From positions 388,318 to 452,317 of the forward strand of contig JAVSML010025539.1 of assembly GCA_038503035.1 (NCBI GenBank): a DNA stretch of 64,000 nucleotides, written 5' to 3'. The stretch comes from Crocodylus rhombifer (Eukaryota > Chordata > Crocodylia > Crocodylidae). Positions 1-9,990 of the stretch are shown here, piece by piece (the first letter of the stretch is position 1; each line of letters opens with the position of its first letter). The translations under genes were made by a program, and so were the position numbers. The notes beneath the pieces are model-generated. The model was not told where the DNA came from and searched no databases. It saw only the letters and a list, made by a program, of their open reading frames with translations.

Positions 1-212
1 CAGAGTCGCCAAGGCCTCGTACCTGTTCTCCAGTCGGACTGGAGAAGCTTGTACCTGCTCGCTGCGAGCCGCTCCGGTCCTGGCTGTGACCATCTGCCAC
101 TCTGCTGTGGAGGTCCTTCCCTGGGCTGCTTCTTCCTTGGGTGCCTGGTCCTGCAGGGAAAGGAAATAACTGTCAATTTCCTCCTCCGCCTCCCTGATCC
201 CCCTCAGTCTGC
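1..212 (-). pseudogene. CR1 LINE ORF1 fragment, inverted 5' segment (partial)
   Basis: Read on the minus strand this segment is open for about 70 codons with no stop. It begins SRLRGIREAEEEIDSYF, continues through an acidic glutamine-rich stretch and ends with LENRYEALATL at the window edge. This resembles the part of CR1 ORF1 (the nucleic-acid-binding protein encoded upstream of the endonuclease/reverse transcriptase) where coiled-coil-like segments surround a variable linker; that assignment is from memory of the family. It directly abuts the CR1 ORF2 sequence on the plus strand, so the two halves of one element face opposite ways. The rest of ORF1 would lie left of the window. I am fairly sure it is CR1 ORF1, less sure of the exact junction, which falls at about 206-213. 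Confidence 0.6.
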
Positions 213-2049
213 TGGAGGATGGGATTCACCTCCAAGGAGGATTACTCCGCGCTGGTCCGGTCCTGCAGGGACCAAACCAGGAAAGCCAAGGCTGCAACTG
301 AACTCCAACTAGCTTCAAGCATCAAGGACAACAAAAAGTCGTTTTTCAGATATGTGGGGAGCCAGAGGAAAAGCAAGGGCAGTGTTGGACCCCTGCTAAA
401 CCAGATGGGGCAACTGACAACTGACGCCCAGGAAAAAGCCAACCTATTAAATAGGTACTTTGCGTCAGTCTTTCATCAGTCCCATGGGATGCCCATACCT
501 GATATGGGACAGGGAGGTCTGGGTGATGGGGATCCCCTACCCTCCATCAATGCTGACCTCGTGAAGGAACACCTTGAGAAGCTGGATACCTTCAAGTCAG
601 CTGGCCCTGACAATCTGCACCCCAGGGTACTCGAGGAGCTGGCAAGCGTCATAGCCCAGCCCCTGGCACGGATCTTTGAAAACTCCTGGCACTCTGGTGT
701 AGTGCCCAAAGACTGGAAGAAGGCCAATGTGGTGCCGATCTTCAAGAAAGGGAGGAGAGTGGATCTGGCTAACTACAGGCCCATTAGCCTGACTTCTATC
801 CTGGGGAAGATCTTAGAAAAGTTTATTAAGGAGGCCATCCTTGAGGGACTGGCCCAGGCTAACATTCTAAGGGACAGCCAGCATGGGTTTGTTGCGGGTA
901 GGTCTTGTTTGACCAATCTCATTTCCTTCTATGACCAGGTGACCTATCACCTGGACAAGGGAGAAGAGATTGGTGTCATATATCTTGACTTCAAAAAAGC
1001 TTTTGATCTGGTATCCCATGATCACCTCTTGGCCAAACTGGCCAGTTGTGGCCTTGGCTCCACCACGATCCGCTGGCTGGGAAACTGGCTCCGTGGTCGG
1101 ACCCAGAGGGTTGTGATTGATGGCAGTCACTCATCATGGTGCCCTGTGAACCAGTGGGGTCCCTCAAGGCTCTGTCCTTGGACCCATACTGTTCAACATC
1201 TTCATTAACGATGTGGACATTGGAGTCAGGAGTGGACTGGCCAAGTTCGCCAATGACACCAAACTTTGGGGCAAAGCATCCACGCCAGAAGATAGGCGGG
1301 TGATCCAGGCTGACCTGGACAAGCTCAGCAAATGGGCAGATGAGAACCTCATGGTGTTTAACACCGAAAAATGCAAGGTTCTCCACCTTGGGAGGAAAAA
1401 CCTGCAGCACCCTTATAGGCTCGGCAGTGCTACGTTGGATAGCATTACAGAAGAAAGAGACTTGGGGGTCATCATTGACCACAAGATGAACATGAGCCTG
1501 CAATGCGATGCTGCAGCTAGTAAAGTGACCAAAATGCTGGCTTGCATCCATAGATGCTTCTCGAGCAAATCCCCGGACGTCGTTCTCCCCTTCTACTCGG
1601 CCTTGGTGAAGCCGCAGCTGGAGTACTGAGTCCAGTTTTGGGCTCCACAATTCAAAAAGGATGTGGAGAAGCTTGAGAGAGTCCAGAGGAGAGCCACACG
1701 CATGATCAGAGGTCAGGAAAACAGATCTTACGATGACAGGCTGAGAGCCACGGGACTCTTTAGCCTGGAAAAGCGCAGGCTCAGGGGTGATCTGATGGCC
1801 ACCTATAAGTTTATCAGGGGTGAACACCAGGATCTGGGGGAACGTCTGTTCACCAGAGCGCCCCAAGGGATGACGAGGTCGAACGGTCACAAACTCCTGC
1901 AAGACCGTTTCAGGCTGGATATAAGAAAGAATTTCTTTACTGTCCGAGCCCCCAAGGTCTGGAACAGTCTGCCAGTGGAGGTGGTTCAAGCACCTACACT
2001 GAACACCTTCAAGAGTAAATTGGATGCTTATCTTGCTGGGATCCTATGA
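213..2049 (+). pseudogene. CR1 LINE ORF2 (reverse transcriptase) pseudogene, 5' truncated
   Basis: This is the C-terminal two thirds of a CR1 ORF2 protein, the endonuclease/reverse transcriptase that copies the element by target-primed reverse transcription. Homology starts at the linker before the RT (MGFTSKEDY) and runs through NYRPISL, GFVAGRSC, YLDFKKAFD and the C-terminal KLERVQRRATRMIRG region, ending FKSKLDAYLAGIL at 2049. The apurinic-type endonuclease domain is missing. Three lesions are visible against the closely similar copy at 59680-62232. There is one extra A near 1149-1150 just before the conserved SGVPQG motif (frameshift). The RT active site FADD reads FAND (codon AAT at 1252-1254). 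A Cys codon has become TGA at 1627-1629. The copy is dead but little diverged, so it is a relatively young insertion. Confidence 0.93.
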
Positions 2050-2240
2050 CCCCAGCTGACTTCCTGCCCTTTGGGCAGGGGGCTGGACTCGATGATCTCC
2101 CGAGGTCCCTTCCAGCCCTAATGTCTATGAAATCTATGATCACTCTTATTTGCAGCCAGAATAAAAGGAGAGAGAGAATAGTGATTTAAGCTAAGGAGCA
2201 GTATTGGCACCAGATTAGATGCATACACAGTGTTTAGGAA

Positions 2241-2372
2241 TGTAGGTTGTAGCTATGTTGGTCTAAAGCTGCAGGCAGACAAGGTTCTCTGGGTAAATCT
2301 GATATCTTTTATTAGAGCAACTCAAATAGTTGGAAAAATTCTTCTTTGCAAGCTTTTGGGTACGAAGGGTTA
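2241..2372 (-). mobile_element. Penelope-like element, 3' terminal fragment
   Basis: The stretch starting ggttgtagctatgttggt and running through gggtaaatctgatatctttt and tagttggaaaaattcttctt matches, reverse-complemented, the 3' end of the large Penelope-like element near 41885-41990. The same block recurs at 18510 and 51293. It is a severely 5'-truncated copy lacking coding sequence, inserted about 100 bases downstream of the CR1 tail. Boundaries come from comparing the four copies with each other. Confidence 0.7.
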
Positions 2373-3339
2373 TTGCAAGCCAGTTAGCTACATGGGATAG
2401 CTCTAGCTCCCAGAACTGATTAAAATGTATTTGTATTGTAGCAAGATGAGACCAGCTTGCCAAATATATAGGATATTTTGGGATACATAGGACATAGCAG
2501 ATGGATTCCAGTGTTGAATACAAATAATGTTGTTTCATAATGTGATGTATGTATTTCGACCCCATAAATTTCCAGTTAGCACCACTGTTTAGAACAGCAG
2601 CTGATATAAATTAGTAAGAATTTGATGGTATGACACTTCAGCAGTTCATTTGACCCCATATGTTTGTACTGAGCACTGCATTGCAGCTTACAATGTAATA
2701 CAGCAAACTTGACCAGTACCATTTGTTTTCTTCTCAAGTGTCCCACACCATCTAACACATTGAAGCAGCTTCAACCTATCCAACTCAGCCACTCATAAAC
2801 AGTGTTTAAACTTCACCTGAATGAATCATGATTGTGATTCAAGTCACAAATGTCTGATTTTTATTTCTAGCTATTGAACATTTGGAGCAATACCATGCTG
2901 AAAACACATACTTCTTCCCCATTAAATTTTAAACCAAGTTCCTCTTCAAGAACCACTATATTCAGTATTTCTTGGAAACAAAACACACCCACATATACAT
3001 ATATAAACAGACATGCTAAAATTATTTCTATATTCCTATGTAAGTACAACTTTTTGTTCAATTTGTATTTACCATGTAAAAGTTGGATTAAATTATTTGA
3101 AGAGTCCCTGTCCTATATCTTTAATAGAAAGCAAAGTACCACTGGTTTCAATATCTCTGAAAGTGGTACAGGATCAGACATCATCTGATCTATGCCACCC
3201 ACAAACTGAAGCTTATGATATTGTTTCCTTCCTTGACATTGGAAATTGAATATTTATATTGTTCATTTAGACAAAATAAACGTATGGTTTACCTTTATTT
3301 TCATAAAAGTTATTAAAGTAACTGGTGTGCATATTTTTT
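2373..3339. other. AT-rich non-coding sequence, no feature seen
   Basis: No reading frame here looks like a protein, and no terminal repeats or strong secondary structure are obvious. Short open frames near 2874-3249 have A/T-driven composition and no recognisable motif. Confidence 0.6.
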
Positions 3340-3843
3340 AGAAGCGCACAGATATATCAGTTCATATCAGATCATCACAGTTAAAAAGAAAACTGACATT
3401 CTCAGTAATGAGGTTTTTTTGGCCGGTGTACCCAATTATGTCACCAATAAATGCTGAGTGCATGCATGCAGCCACAGCATGCACATGACCTGGAATGCAG
3501 CCCGCCTTCATCCCATGCACAAATCTCGGGGGCATGTGCCCCGTCTGCCTCTTGCTTTCCACCCCCCTGCAGCTCCTGAATGAGTAACCCATGGCTCCAT
3601 CCCGCACCCCGCTCCACCCCGGCTGGGCAGTGCATGCCTCTGCCCCAGCCCTACTCCCTCCCTCACGGAGAGGGCCTTGATCTGCCCCCCTGTGCCTCTT
3701 CCCTCCACAGACTTACCAGTGGACACTGCTCTCCAAACAGCCGGGCTGCATATTGGCTATCAGATCAGTATCGGCTGATATGGGTGGTTAATAATCAGCC
3801 ATCAGTATCAGCCAAAAAAAAATCTTTATTGATACACCCCTAA
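3340..3843. mobile_element. Non-autonomous DNA transposon with GC-rich core
   Basis: The left end (near 3342) reads gaagcgcacagatatatcag. The right end, reverse-complemented from 3843, reads ttaggggtgtatcaataaag. Inside the right end the words atcagtatcggctgat and atcagccatcagtatcagcc form small inverted repeats. The middle (about 3440-3715) is abruptly GC-rich and includes gccccagccc, ctccctccctcac and ggccttgatctgcccccc, a module also present at 56575-57110 and 63192-64000. There is no transposase. An hAT-type non-autonomous element is my best guess. I could not identify a clean 8-bp target duplication. Confidence 0.55.
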
Positions 3844-6780
3844 AATTTTTGGTCCCATACAGGCTCTCTGAGTAGAACTTGCCAGTGTACAGATGTTCAT
3901 TTGGTTTTTCTGGGAGAGCCTACTTGGAGCCAAATATATGTACACTAGTTATGGATGCAAAAATGTGCACACTTGCACTATCTGCCCCATCTGGGAGAAA
4001 GATCTTTCAGACTGGCACCTGGAACATCTTCCAAATTTCTCTAGAATGAATGCCTATTTGCTTGACTCCTCTATGATTAGGGGGAGGGTCAAGTAGCAAC
4101 AGCTTCCCCTGTGCTCCCAGTCCAGGGATACTCCAGTTTGGAGAAAGTGGGGCATTTCTTTGCAGCTTGACTCTTTCTGAGTCTGGAGAAGGCACAGGGA
4201 GACTGGGAGGTGAGAGAACGAATAGCCAGAGAGAGGGAGGGAAGGGGAGGAGTAGCTGGGCAGTGTTCCCCACTTCTCCCAGGCCAGGGGCAGCTTGGGT
4301 TGGGGAAACACAACAAGGAGCTTTACCTGCTGCTTCCTCTCCTCCTAAAGACTGGAAGAGGAGGAGCAGTGGCTGCTCCTCATGGGAAGAAGAGGTAGGC
4401 ATGGCTTCAGACTGGAATGCCTTTTTGATCTCTCACCCAGAAAGATTTTCAACACTAGAAATGAACTCCTGTGCTCACAACTGGAAACTGCCTGTGGCCA
4501 AATCAGTTTTTGAAATATTTCTTGATTTATATGTCAAATTAAGGATCTGTCTTTTTCTTTTCTTTAAGGTGAATTTAAGGCTTACAATTGTGCTCACATA
4601 ATGGGAATCAGATCTTAGTTGTTTACTGGTTTCTTTCATTTAGAAGTCTAGATGAGGCAGTTCTTTTATAAGGAATTTGAAAAAATATTACTGAATTTGA
4701 AAAAAAAGATTACACGGTTGATTCTTTTGACTTTCTGAGATATCAGCATTCTGGTTTTAAAATAAAAAATCTAGGTGTAGAGGAGCTGAAGCAATTTGGC
4801 ATAATTTTAATGGAAAAATAATGCCACCTTTCCCACTCTTCTTTTCCATGATCTTTTATTTTATCATTTCCTGTTTTTTTCCTAATACTGACAGAGTGAT
4901 GCAGTTTGGCCTTGATTATTTTGTGTAAATTTGTAAGTATACAATTTTCTGTTTGTAATAAATGTAGAGGCCTATGCTCCACTAGCAGACTAGGACAGAA
5001 ATTATGTCTCGGACCCATCATTTTATCACATCTCTGCCTTTGTCCTATAGTGACAATAATCTGCTACTGTTTCCCTACTTAAATGCACTTTCTGAGCTGT
5101 GCTAGCTAGTACATTGGGGAATACAGAGAAGTTCTTCCCTACCTCTGGCTCTTTGTGACCTTTTGAATGAAGAGTTAGGAAAAGGGTATGGGTAGATGTA
5201 GTTGGTACAACATATTTATACCTTCATATCTGTACTCAAAAGCCTGGAGCGGCCTTGCATGAACATGTAGTTAAAGCTATAATTTGGCACTCTGTATTAA
5301 ACAAGCTTAGTGTTGATCTACATGACATTCACTACTTTCAGGAAGAGAGAGTACCTGGCAGGAAATTATATTAGAGCTAACATATATCAGATTACACATG
5401 CTGAATCCGGTGAAGTTACATTGAAGATGAATTTGCTTCAGGAAGACCTCAAAATGTCCTGTTATAGAAGATGTGTTATTTTAAGAAGTATGTGTTTGTC
5501 TGGAGACCTCTCTCTTGCTTTTTTAGGCCTCTGTTATACCCTCTCTCATTTACTTTCTAAGTTACCTCCTGTGTTTACCCTTGCTGAGACAGGATTATGG
5601 ATGATCTAAAGCCTATTTAAGTAAAGAGAGAGATCACTGATGGTTATAATGATGTTTGGATCAGACTTATATTGTCTGTAACTGAAAGAGGACATTTGTT
5701 ATGCAACGGCAGTCTCTCAGTCTGTCCCCATTGCTATCTAGTCTCTCATTTATTTTTTTGCTCACTTCCAGTTCTTCCTCTTCATCTTTCAACTTTCTCT
5801 CCCTTGCTTCAGTTTCATTTAAGTGACAGATACATTGCTGTCTTTTTCCTTCTTTAATTAGAGTTTACCAACTAATAATTGGTAAGACTGAGTGAGGGTC
5901 CTTGGGCAGGTCTACATCTATCTGTATATGTTTATTGACTCATTCAAGCTACTCTGACTCTGTGTAATTGATGAAGCAGATGTGACAATTCTGCCTTATC
6001 ATTGGACGAATGCAATAATTCTGCTAGTATTTTCTTCCATTTCTGTTGCTTGGAAGAATGATTATAAATACAGTTAAGTGACTTTAAATGATATGAATAT
6101 AGTTAAGTGACTTTAAAACTTGAATTCCAGCAGAATGGTGTATTTTTGTAAATGTTTTGTACATCATTTCACAAGGTGGTGTAAAGCAAGTAATGGAAGT
6201 TTGGTTAGTAAGTTGGTTAGTAAGCCAAGATATAGATATCTCTAAAACTAGAACAGTACTAATAATTGATGCATATAACTCTTTAGGCATTTTCAAGGAC
6301 CTCTAGCTTTCTTTGGTCTCTCTGAGTTACCAACGAAGTTCGCACAGACATGGCTTCTTAAGTGGAGGGAGCCCTGGCCTCTTCTGACTCTAAGACCCTA
6401 ACCTTTTAGTCTCAGAACTTCCCTGGGTATTCATAGTTTTGCCTCAGAGGGCTACCTTCCAGTTCTGTACTGGAGAGAGGGACTTTACCTTTTGATAGGG
6501 AAAATAAGCACAGCACAAACTTCCAAGGAGCAAAAGAGACAGTTCCTTTTTAATAAAGGCATTTATTGAGGAAAAGGTGCTTGTCAGAGGTTCTCTGCCT
6601 CCCCCATCCCGCAAGGGATTAAGCACTCCCTCTGTCTTTAGTCCAGTCTGTATAACCCAGAACAAGCCAAAGAAGCTTCTCTTTCTCCAGTTCCCTCAGC
6701 CCTAAGTCCCAAAGTTAATCTGCTGTTTACGCTCTTCATAACGTCCCCTCTTACCCAAATGATGCCCTCCCTATCCAAAA
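3844..6780. other. AT-rich non-coding sequence with one purine-rich patch
   Basis: Mostly unique-looking AT-rich DNA. 4080-4400 is purine/GC-richer and gives short overlapping open frames on both strands without recognisable domains. At 6070-6114 the 17-mer agttaagtgactttaaa occurs twice about 28 bases apart. I see no gene, RNA gene or transposon boundary. Confidence 0.55.
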
Positions 6781-6784
6781 TTTT

Positions 6785-6865
6785 CTGATTTAAAAAAAAC
6801 CAAACCAAACCCAAATCCACGTTTTTCCATGATTAAAACAAAATGCTGCTATATATATATATATA
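6785..6865 (-). repeat. Interspersed repeat arm, inverted partner of 8034-8150
   Basis: Reverse-complemented, this reads tatata followed by cattttgttttaatcatgg, then aaaacgtggattt and a T-rich run. The same order (TA run, ttttgttttaat, atgga, catgg, T-run, attgga/aatttt) appears on the plus strand at 8034-8150 and at about 48430-48570. It is an unnamed repeat here. The pair at 6785 and 8034 face each other around two other inserted elements. Confidence 0.45.
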
Positions 6866-6886
6866 AATTTATATATATATAAATAA
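6850..6886. repeat. (TA)n microsatellite
   Basis: Alternating TA run interrupted once by aaattt, itself nearly self-complementary. It sits at the inner end of the repeat arm at 6785-6865. Confidence 0.9.
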
Positions 6887-6935
6887 AACTGTATAGATCT
6901 TTCCATTTACTTGTACACAAGTAAAGAACTATACA

Positions 6936-7259
6936 CAGTAAAATGTCTACTAACTGGCATCTAAATGACTGGAATATTTTACTAACCAGAATTTCCGGCC
7001 AGCCGGAAGCTTGCACGTGGCAGCAGCTGCCACCACCACCCTGTGCTGCTGCTGCGCTACCACCTCTGCCACCACTCTGTGTGCTGCCACTCCACGCACC
7101 CTGCAGCTGTCACCACTCTGCATGCAACCACTGCCCACCCTCTCTCCCCACAGCTCCACATTATCTAAAAACCCTGCCTGTTTATTTCAGATAACCAGAG
7201 TTTTGACATAACCAGCAATCCCCTTACCCCAGGGATGCCAGATAACAGAGATTTTACTG
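6936..7259. mobile_element. Non-autonomous Tigger-like (mariner superfamily) element
   Basis: The two ends are inverted copies: left cagtaaaatgtctactaact, right (reverse-complemented) cagtaaaatctctgttatct, each followed by ggcat. A TA follows the right end (7260-7261) while the left flank has CA, consistent with a TA target duplication with one mutation. A second inverted pair lies inside (ctaaccagaatttccgg versus the complement of gataaccagagttttgac). The core at 7015-7150 is a degenerate run of CCACCACTCTG-like and CTG/CTGC units. No transposase frame is present. The TIR start and TA site are typical of pogo/Tigger elements. Confidence 0.65.
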
Positions 7260-7266
7260 TAGGTAT

Positions 7267-8021
7267 TAGAGGTATGTGAAGTGGGCCTCATTCAATTTGG
7301 AATCATCCTGAATCAGGGACAGTGACTCAAGTTGTTGATTTGGATCATGGTCCCCGATTCGATTCAGCTGAATCCAAATAAGAAGATTCAATGCTGATTT
7401 TGGAGAATCAGCGATTTGGACATAGACACAGGTTTAAAAGTTTTTTCTACATAGCTTGAAGTAACAGGCATGGCTCGTGATCACTGAGATGCTGGGGTGC
7501 ATGGAGCATCCCACAGGAGTGCGGAGGATAGGGCACATGCTCAGCGACAAACCCTGAAGTGGACAGGAAGTACTTCCAGTCCATTTCTGTGTCTGCTGGG
7601 GGCCCCTGTGCCTCCCCGGCTCAGCTATCAACCACAGAGGGACCGTGGGTGCCCCCCTCTGACCCAGGAGGCACCAGTCACCAAGCCACGAGGGCACAGG
7701 GGCGCCCCCATGTGCAGACCTGGAAGTAGACCAGAAGTACTTCTAGTCCACTTCTGGGTCTGCTACCAAATGTGCTGGGGAGTTCCCTGTGCTCCTGTGG
7801 AACACTCCATGCATCCCAGCATTGCAGCACTCATGGGCCCATGCTACCTAGAGGTATGCAGAAAAAAAAACATTTAAAGCTGTCAATCTTTCCGAATTGA
7901 TTCAGAGGGTTCCGATTCAGTTTGGAGAAATTAAAGGGTCCTCTGATTCAATTTGGACTCAGAGATTTGGCCATCGAGTCAAGCCAAATGAAATCAGGGA
8001 CCGAAGCTTCGCGCAGCCTTA
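7267..8021. mobile_element. Foldback hAT-like non-autonomous element
   Basis: The right end reverse-complemented reads taaggctgcgcgaagcttcg; the left end is a decayed version beginning tagaggtatgtgaag. The arms continue to pair inward for most of the element. Examples are gctggggtgcatggag (about 7492) with the complement of ctccatgcatcccagc (about 7805), and gaagtggacaggaagtactt (7556) with the complement of agaagtacttctagtccact (about 7732). The pairing centre is near 7655. No transposase is present. Flanking octamers gtaggtat and gcagttgt match at 5 of 8 positions, which may be a decayed hAT target duplication. Confidence 0.65.
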
Positions 8022-8033
8022 GCAGTTGTATAT

Positions 8034-8150
8034 ATAGAGAGAGGTATTTTGTTTTAATCATGGAAATATGTGGAAACATGGTTTTTTTGTTTTTTTTTTA
8101 ATTGGAAAATTTGGTATTTTTTTAATTGGAGAAAACCAGGATCCCTGCTT
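8034..8150 (+). repeat. Interspersed repeat arm, partner of 6785-6865
   Basis: It starts tatatagagagaggtatttt, then gttttaatcatggaaatatg, and ends in T-rich words with aattggaaaa. This is the inverted counterpart of 6785-6865 and resembles 48430-48570. The two arms bracket the Tigger-like and hAT-like elements, suggesting one older element into which they landed. Confidence 0.45.
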
Positions 8151-8815
8151 ATCAGCCTGTTTCACCCATTGTGATGGTTATATCAGTCTGCTTCTCTTGG
8201 TGCCTACTGGACTTCTCCTACCAAGGATGAGTACCAAGACCACTTGAAGCATCAACATGTCTATTCAGTTTTCTGCTGATGTTTGATCTCCAATTTCTCT
8301 ACACAGACAGCAGGACAATTCTGGGACCTAGCAGGGACTTTATTTATCCTTCTTTCCCAGTGTATAAGCTAGTCAGGGAAACTGGCACACAACATTATTA
8401 CAATGTGAACACGCTTAAAACTTGTCTCAGTGATTTAGAAAGGAAATTTTAGATTCAAGATTAAGGAAATTTAAGTAAGCCTCAACTATTTGATCAGAGC
8501 CACTATTTGATTTTGAATGGATCATGCAAGTTTTAATTTTAAGATTGGTGTTTTCCCTATTTTATTATTTTTTTCTGATACTATGCCACATCGTAAGTGC
8601 ATTTATGAGTTGGTTGTTTCAAGGAAAACAAAACTTACCATTTTATTTAAAGAATAGGGTATCTGTGTATTTCTCTGTGTTTGTTTATACTGCAATAACA
8701 GCATGTCCTGGAATACAAGGATACACCTGGAATGTGCCCCCATTTCTCTTTCCACTTCTTTTCATGTGAAGTGGGAAAAATGTTTCTTTCCCCTTGGTTA
8801 CTCTTGAGACTTCAG
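8151..8815. other. Non-coding sequence, no feature seen
   Basis: AT-rich, with a short hydrophobic open frame at 8524-8769 that has no domain or codon-use signal. I see nothing else. Confidence 0.5.
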
Positions 8816-8985
8816 CCCGTGAAGTGTTTAAAAGCAGCCCTGGGGCAGCCCAGAGTAGCTTTGCTGGTGCATTTCTGAATTTGAACTGTGGAAGCAGGAA
8901 CGTGTAAGTTGGGTGTTTTCACACACTCTTCTTGCTGGCTCCTACTACCAGACTTGCCTTTTAAGGCACAGAGAAAAGGAATAAT
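8816..8985 (-). repeat. Interspersed repeat, inverted partner of 9812-9990
   Basis: Reverse-complemented it contains ttccttttctctgtgcctta, aaaaggcaagtct, cttcctgcttccac-like words, and aattcagaaatgcacc followed by a GC-rich gctgcccagggctg-like stretch. The copy at 9812-9990 carries the same words in the same order on the plus strand. No coding sequence. The family is not recognised; a non-autonomous DNA transposon is likely because one copy carries ggcatgtctacac near its end. Confidence 0.5.
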
Positions 8986-9811
8986 GAAGGCAGCCATAAA
9001 CAACCCTGACAGTTTTCTAGTATTTAATCTTACATTATCTACATGTGAAGCAGTATTTCTGTTACTTGTTTTTAGTGTGTCACATCAGGCGATGTCTTTA
9101 TTAGATTTAAACCAATAATATTTAAGAGGGTGTTTAAATTTTATATTTCTACCACTATATTATGCATGTAACAATAAGGGGAAGATGTGCAGTGAGATCT
9201 GCAGAGACCAGTGATTCCACCAAATGTATTGATTTTAAAATTGAAAACCTGTTTCCCCTGATACATTTCTTGCTTTAGTGCTTTGTGTTAATAAATTATT
9301 AGGTATGGTGAGTCTTAGTTTTAATAGTCTGATACTGGCCAGAATAATCATGGCATACTGTATGATAATTATTAATCCTTATGGTAACATTTTATTTTTA
9401 CTGTATTTTATTCTCTTAATAGCAACATAATTTAATTTACAAATGAAATGTAATTGTTTATTCTGAAAAAATAGATTTTTTCTCTACAAAAATAGATTTT
9501 TTTCTCAAATAGGATACTATGTAAAAAAAGTAATAGTAATCTAAGGGTCTTATGACATGTTACCATTAGGTCATACTAACAGCACTTGAAATGTGAATGT
9601 CCATATGTTAATCAGAGGAAACTCAGGCTAAGTCCCTCTGAGCATCTCAGTTATACAACTTTCAGTAAGGAGTATCAGTGGTTTGTGCAATCCAAGTTAT
9701 GCTGCTCCTGATGGGGATAAGATGAGTAATTTGCATCCTGCAGCATCCCAAGTTGCTCTGCTCTCAGTGCCTCCCCTTCCTTCCCCCTCTCCCCTGGCAG
9801 TCCTACTCTTC
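8986..9811. other. AT-rich spacer between two inverted repeat copies
   Basis: It contains a short direct repeat of the word aaaatagattttttctc at about 9467-9505, and otherwise nothing recognisable. Confidence 0.5.
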
Positions 9812-9990
9812 ACCTCCATTCTTCCTTTTCTCTGTGCTTCAAAAGGCATGTCTACACCAGGTTGGCAGCATGTAGCAGCAATAATACATTAAAGCATCCA
9901 ACGTGCACACTCCTGCTTCTACCCTTCAAAATCAGAAATGCACTAGTTAAGCTGCTCTGGATTCCTGGAAGGTGCTGCCCAGGGAGTGGT
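9812..9990 (+). repeat. Interspersed repeat, inverted partner of 8816-8985
   Basis: Plus-strand copy beginning tccattcttccttttctctg and running through aaaaggcatgtctacac, actcctgcttctaccc, atcagaaatgcact and gtgctgcccagg. Similarity to the reverse complement of 8816-8985 covers roughly 170 bases. This includes sequence left of the putative transposon end, so the repeat may be longer than it looks or a local inverted duplication. Confidence 0.5.

Larger units (their letters stand above)
1..2139 (+). mobile_element. CR1-type LINE with inverted 5' end
   Basis: The plus-strand part (213-2139) ends in a short 3' UTR of about 90 bases. This contains the GC-rich hairpin-like stretch around 2064-2083 and finishes with the octamer-type tail atgtctatgaaatctatga (2121-2139), the sequence CR1 reverse transcriptase normally recognises. 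No poly(A) follows, as expected for CR1. The left 212 bases are CR1 ORF1 sequence on the other strand. The simplest reading is a 5' inversion formed during one insertion; two overlapping insertions in opposite orientation are the alternative. The left end is outside the window. Confidence 0.9.

Noticed and set aside
991..1989. 332-codon open frame antisense to the CR1 ORF2
   Set aside because: Antisense shadow of CR1 coding sequence; a homologous shadow appears opposite the other CR1 copies (for example 59740-60597).
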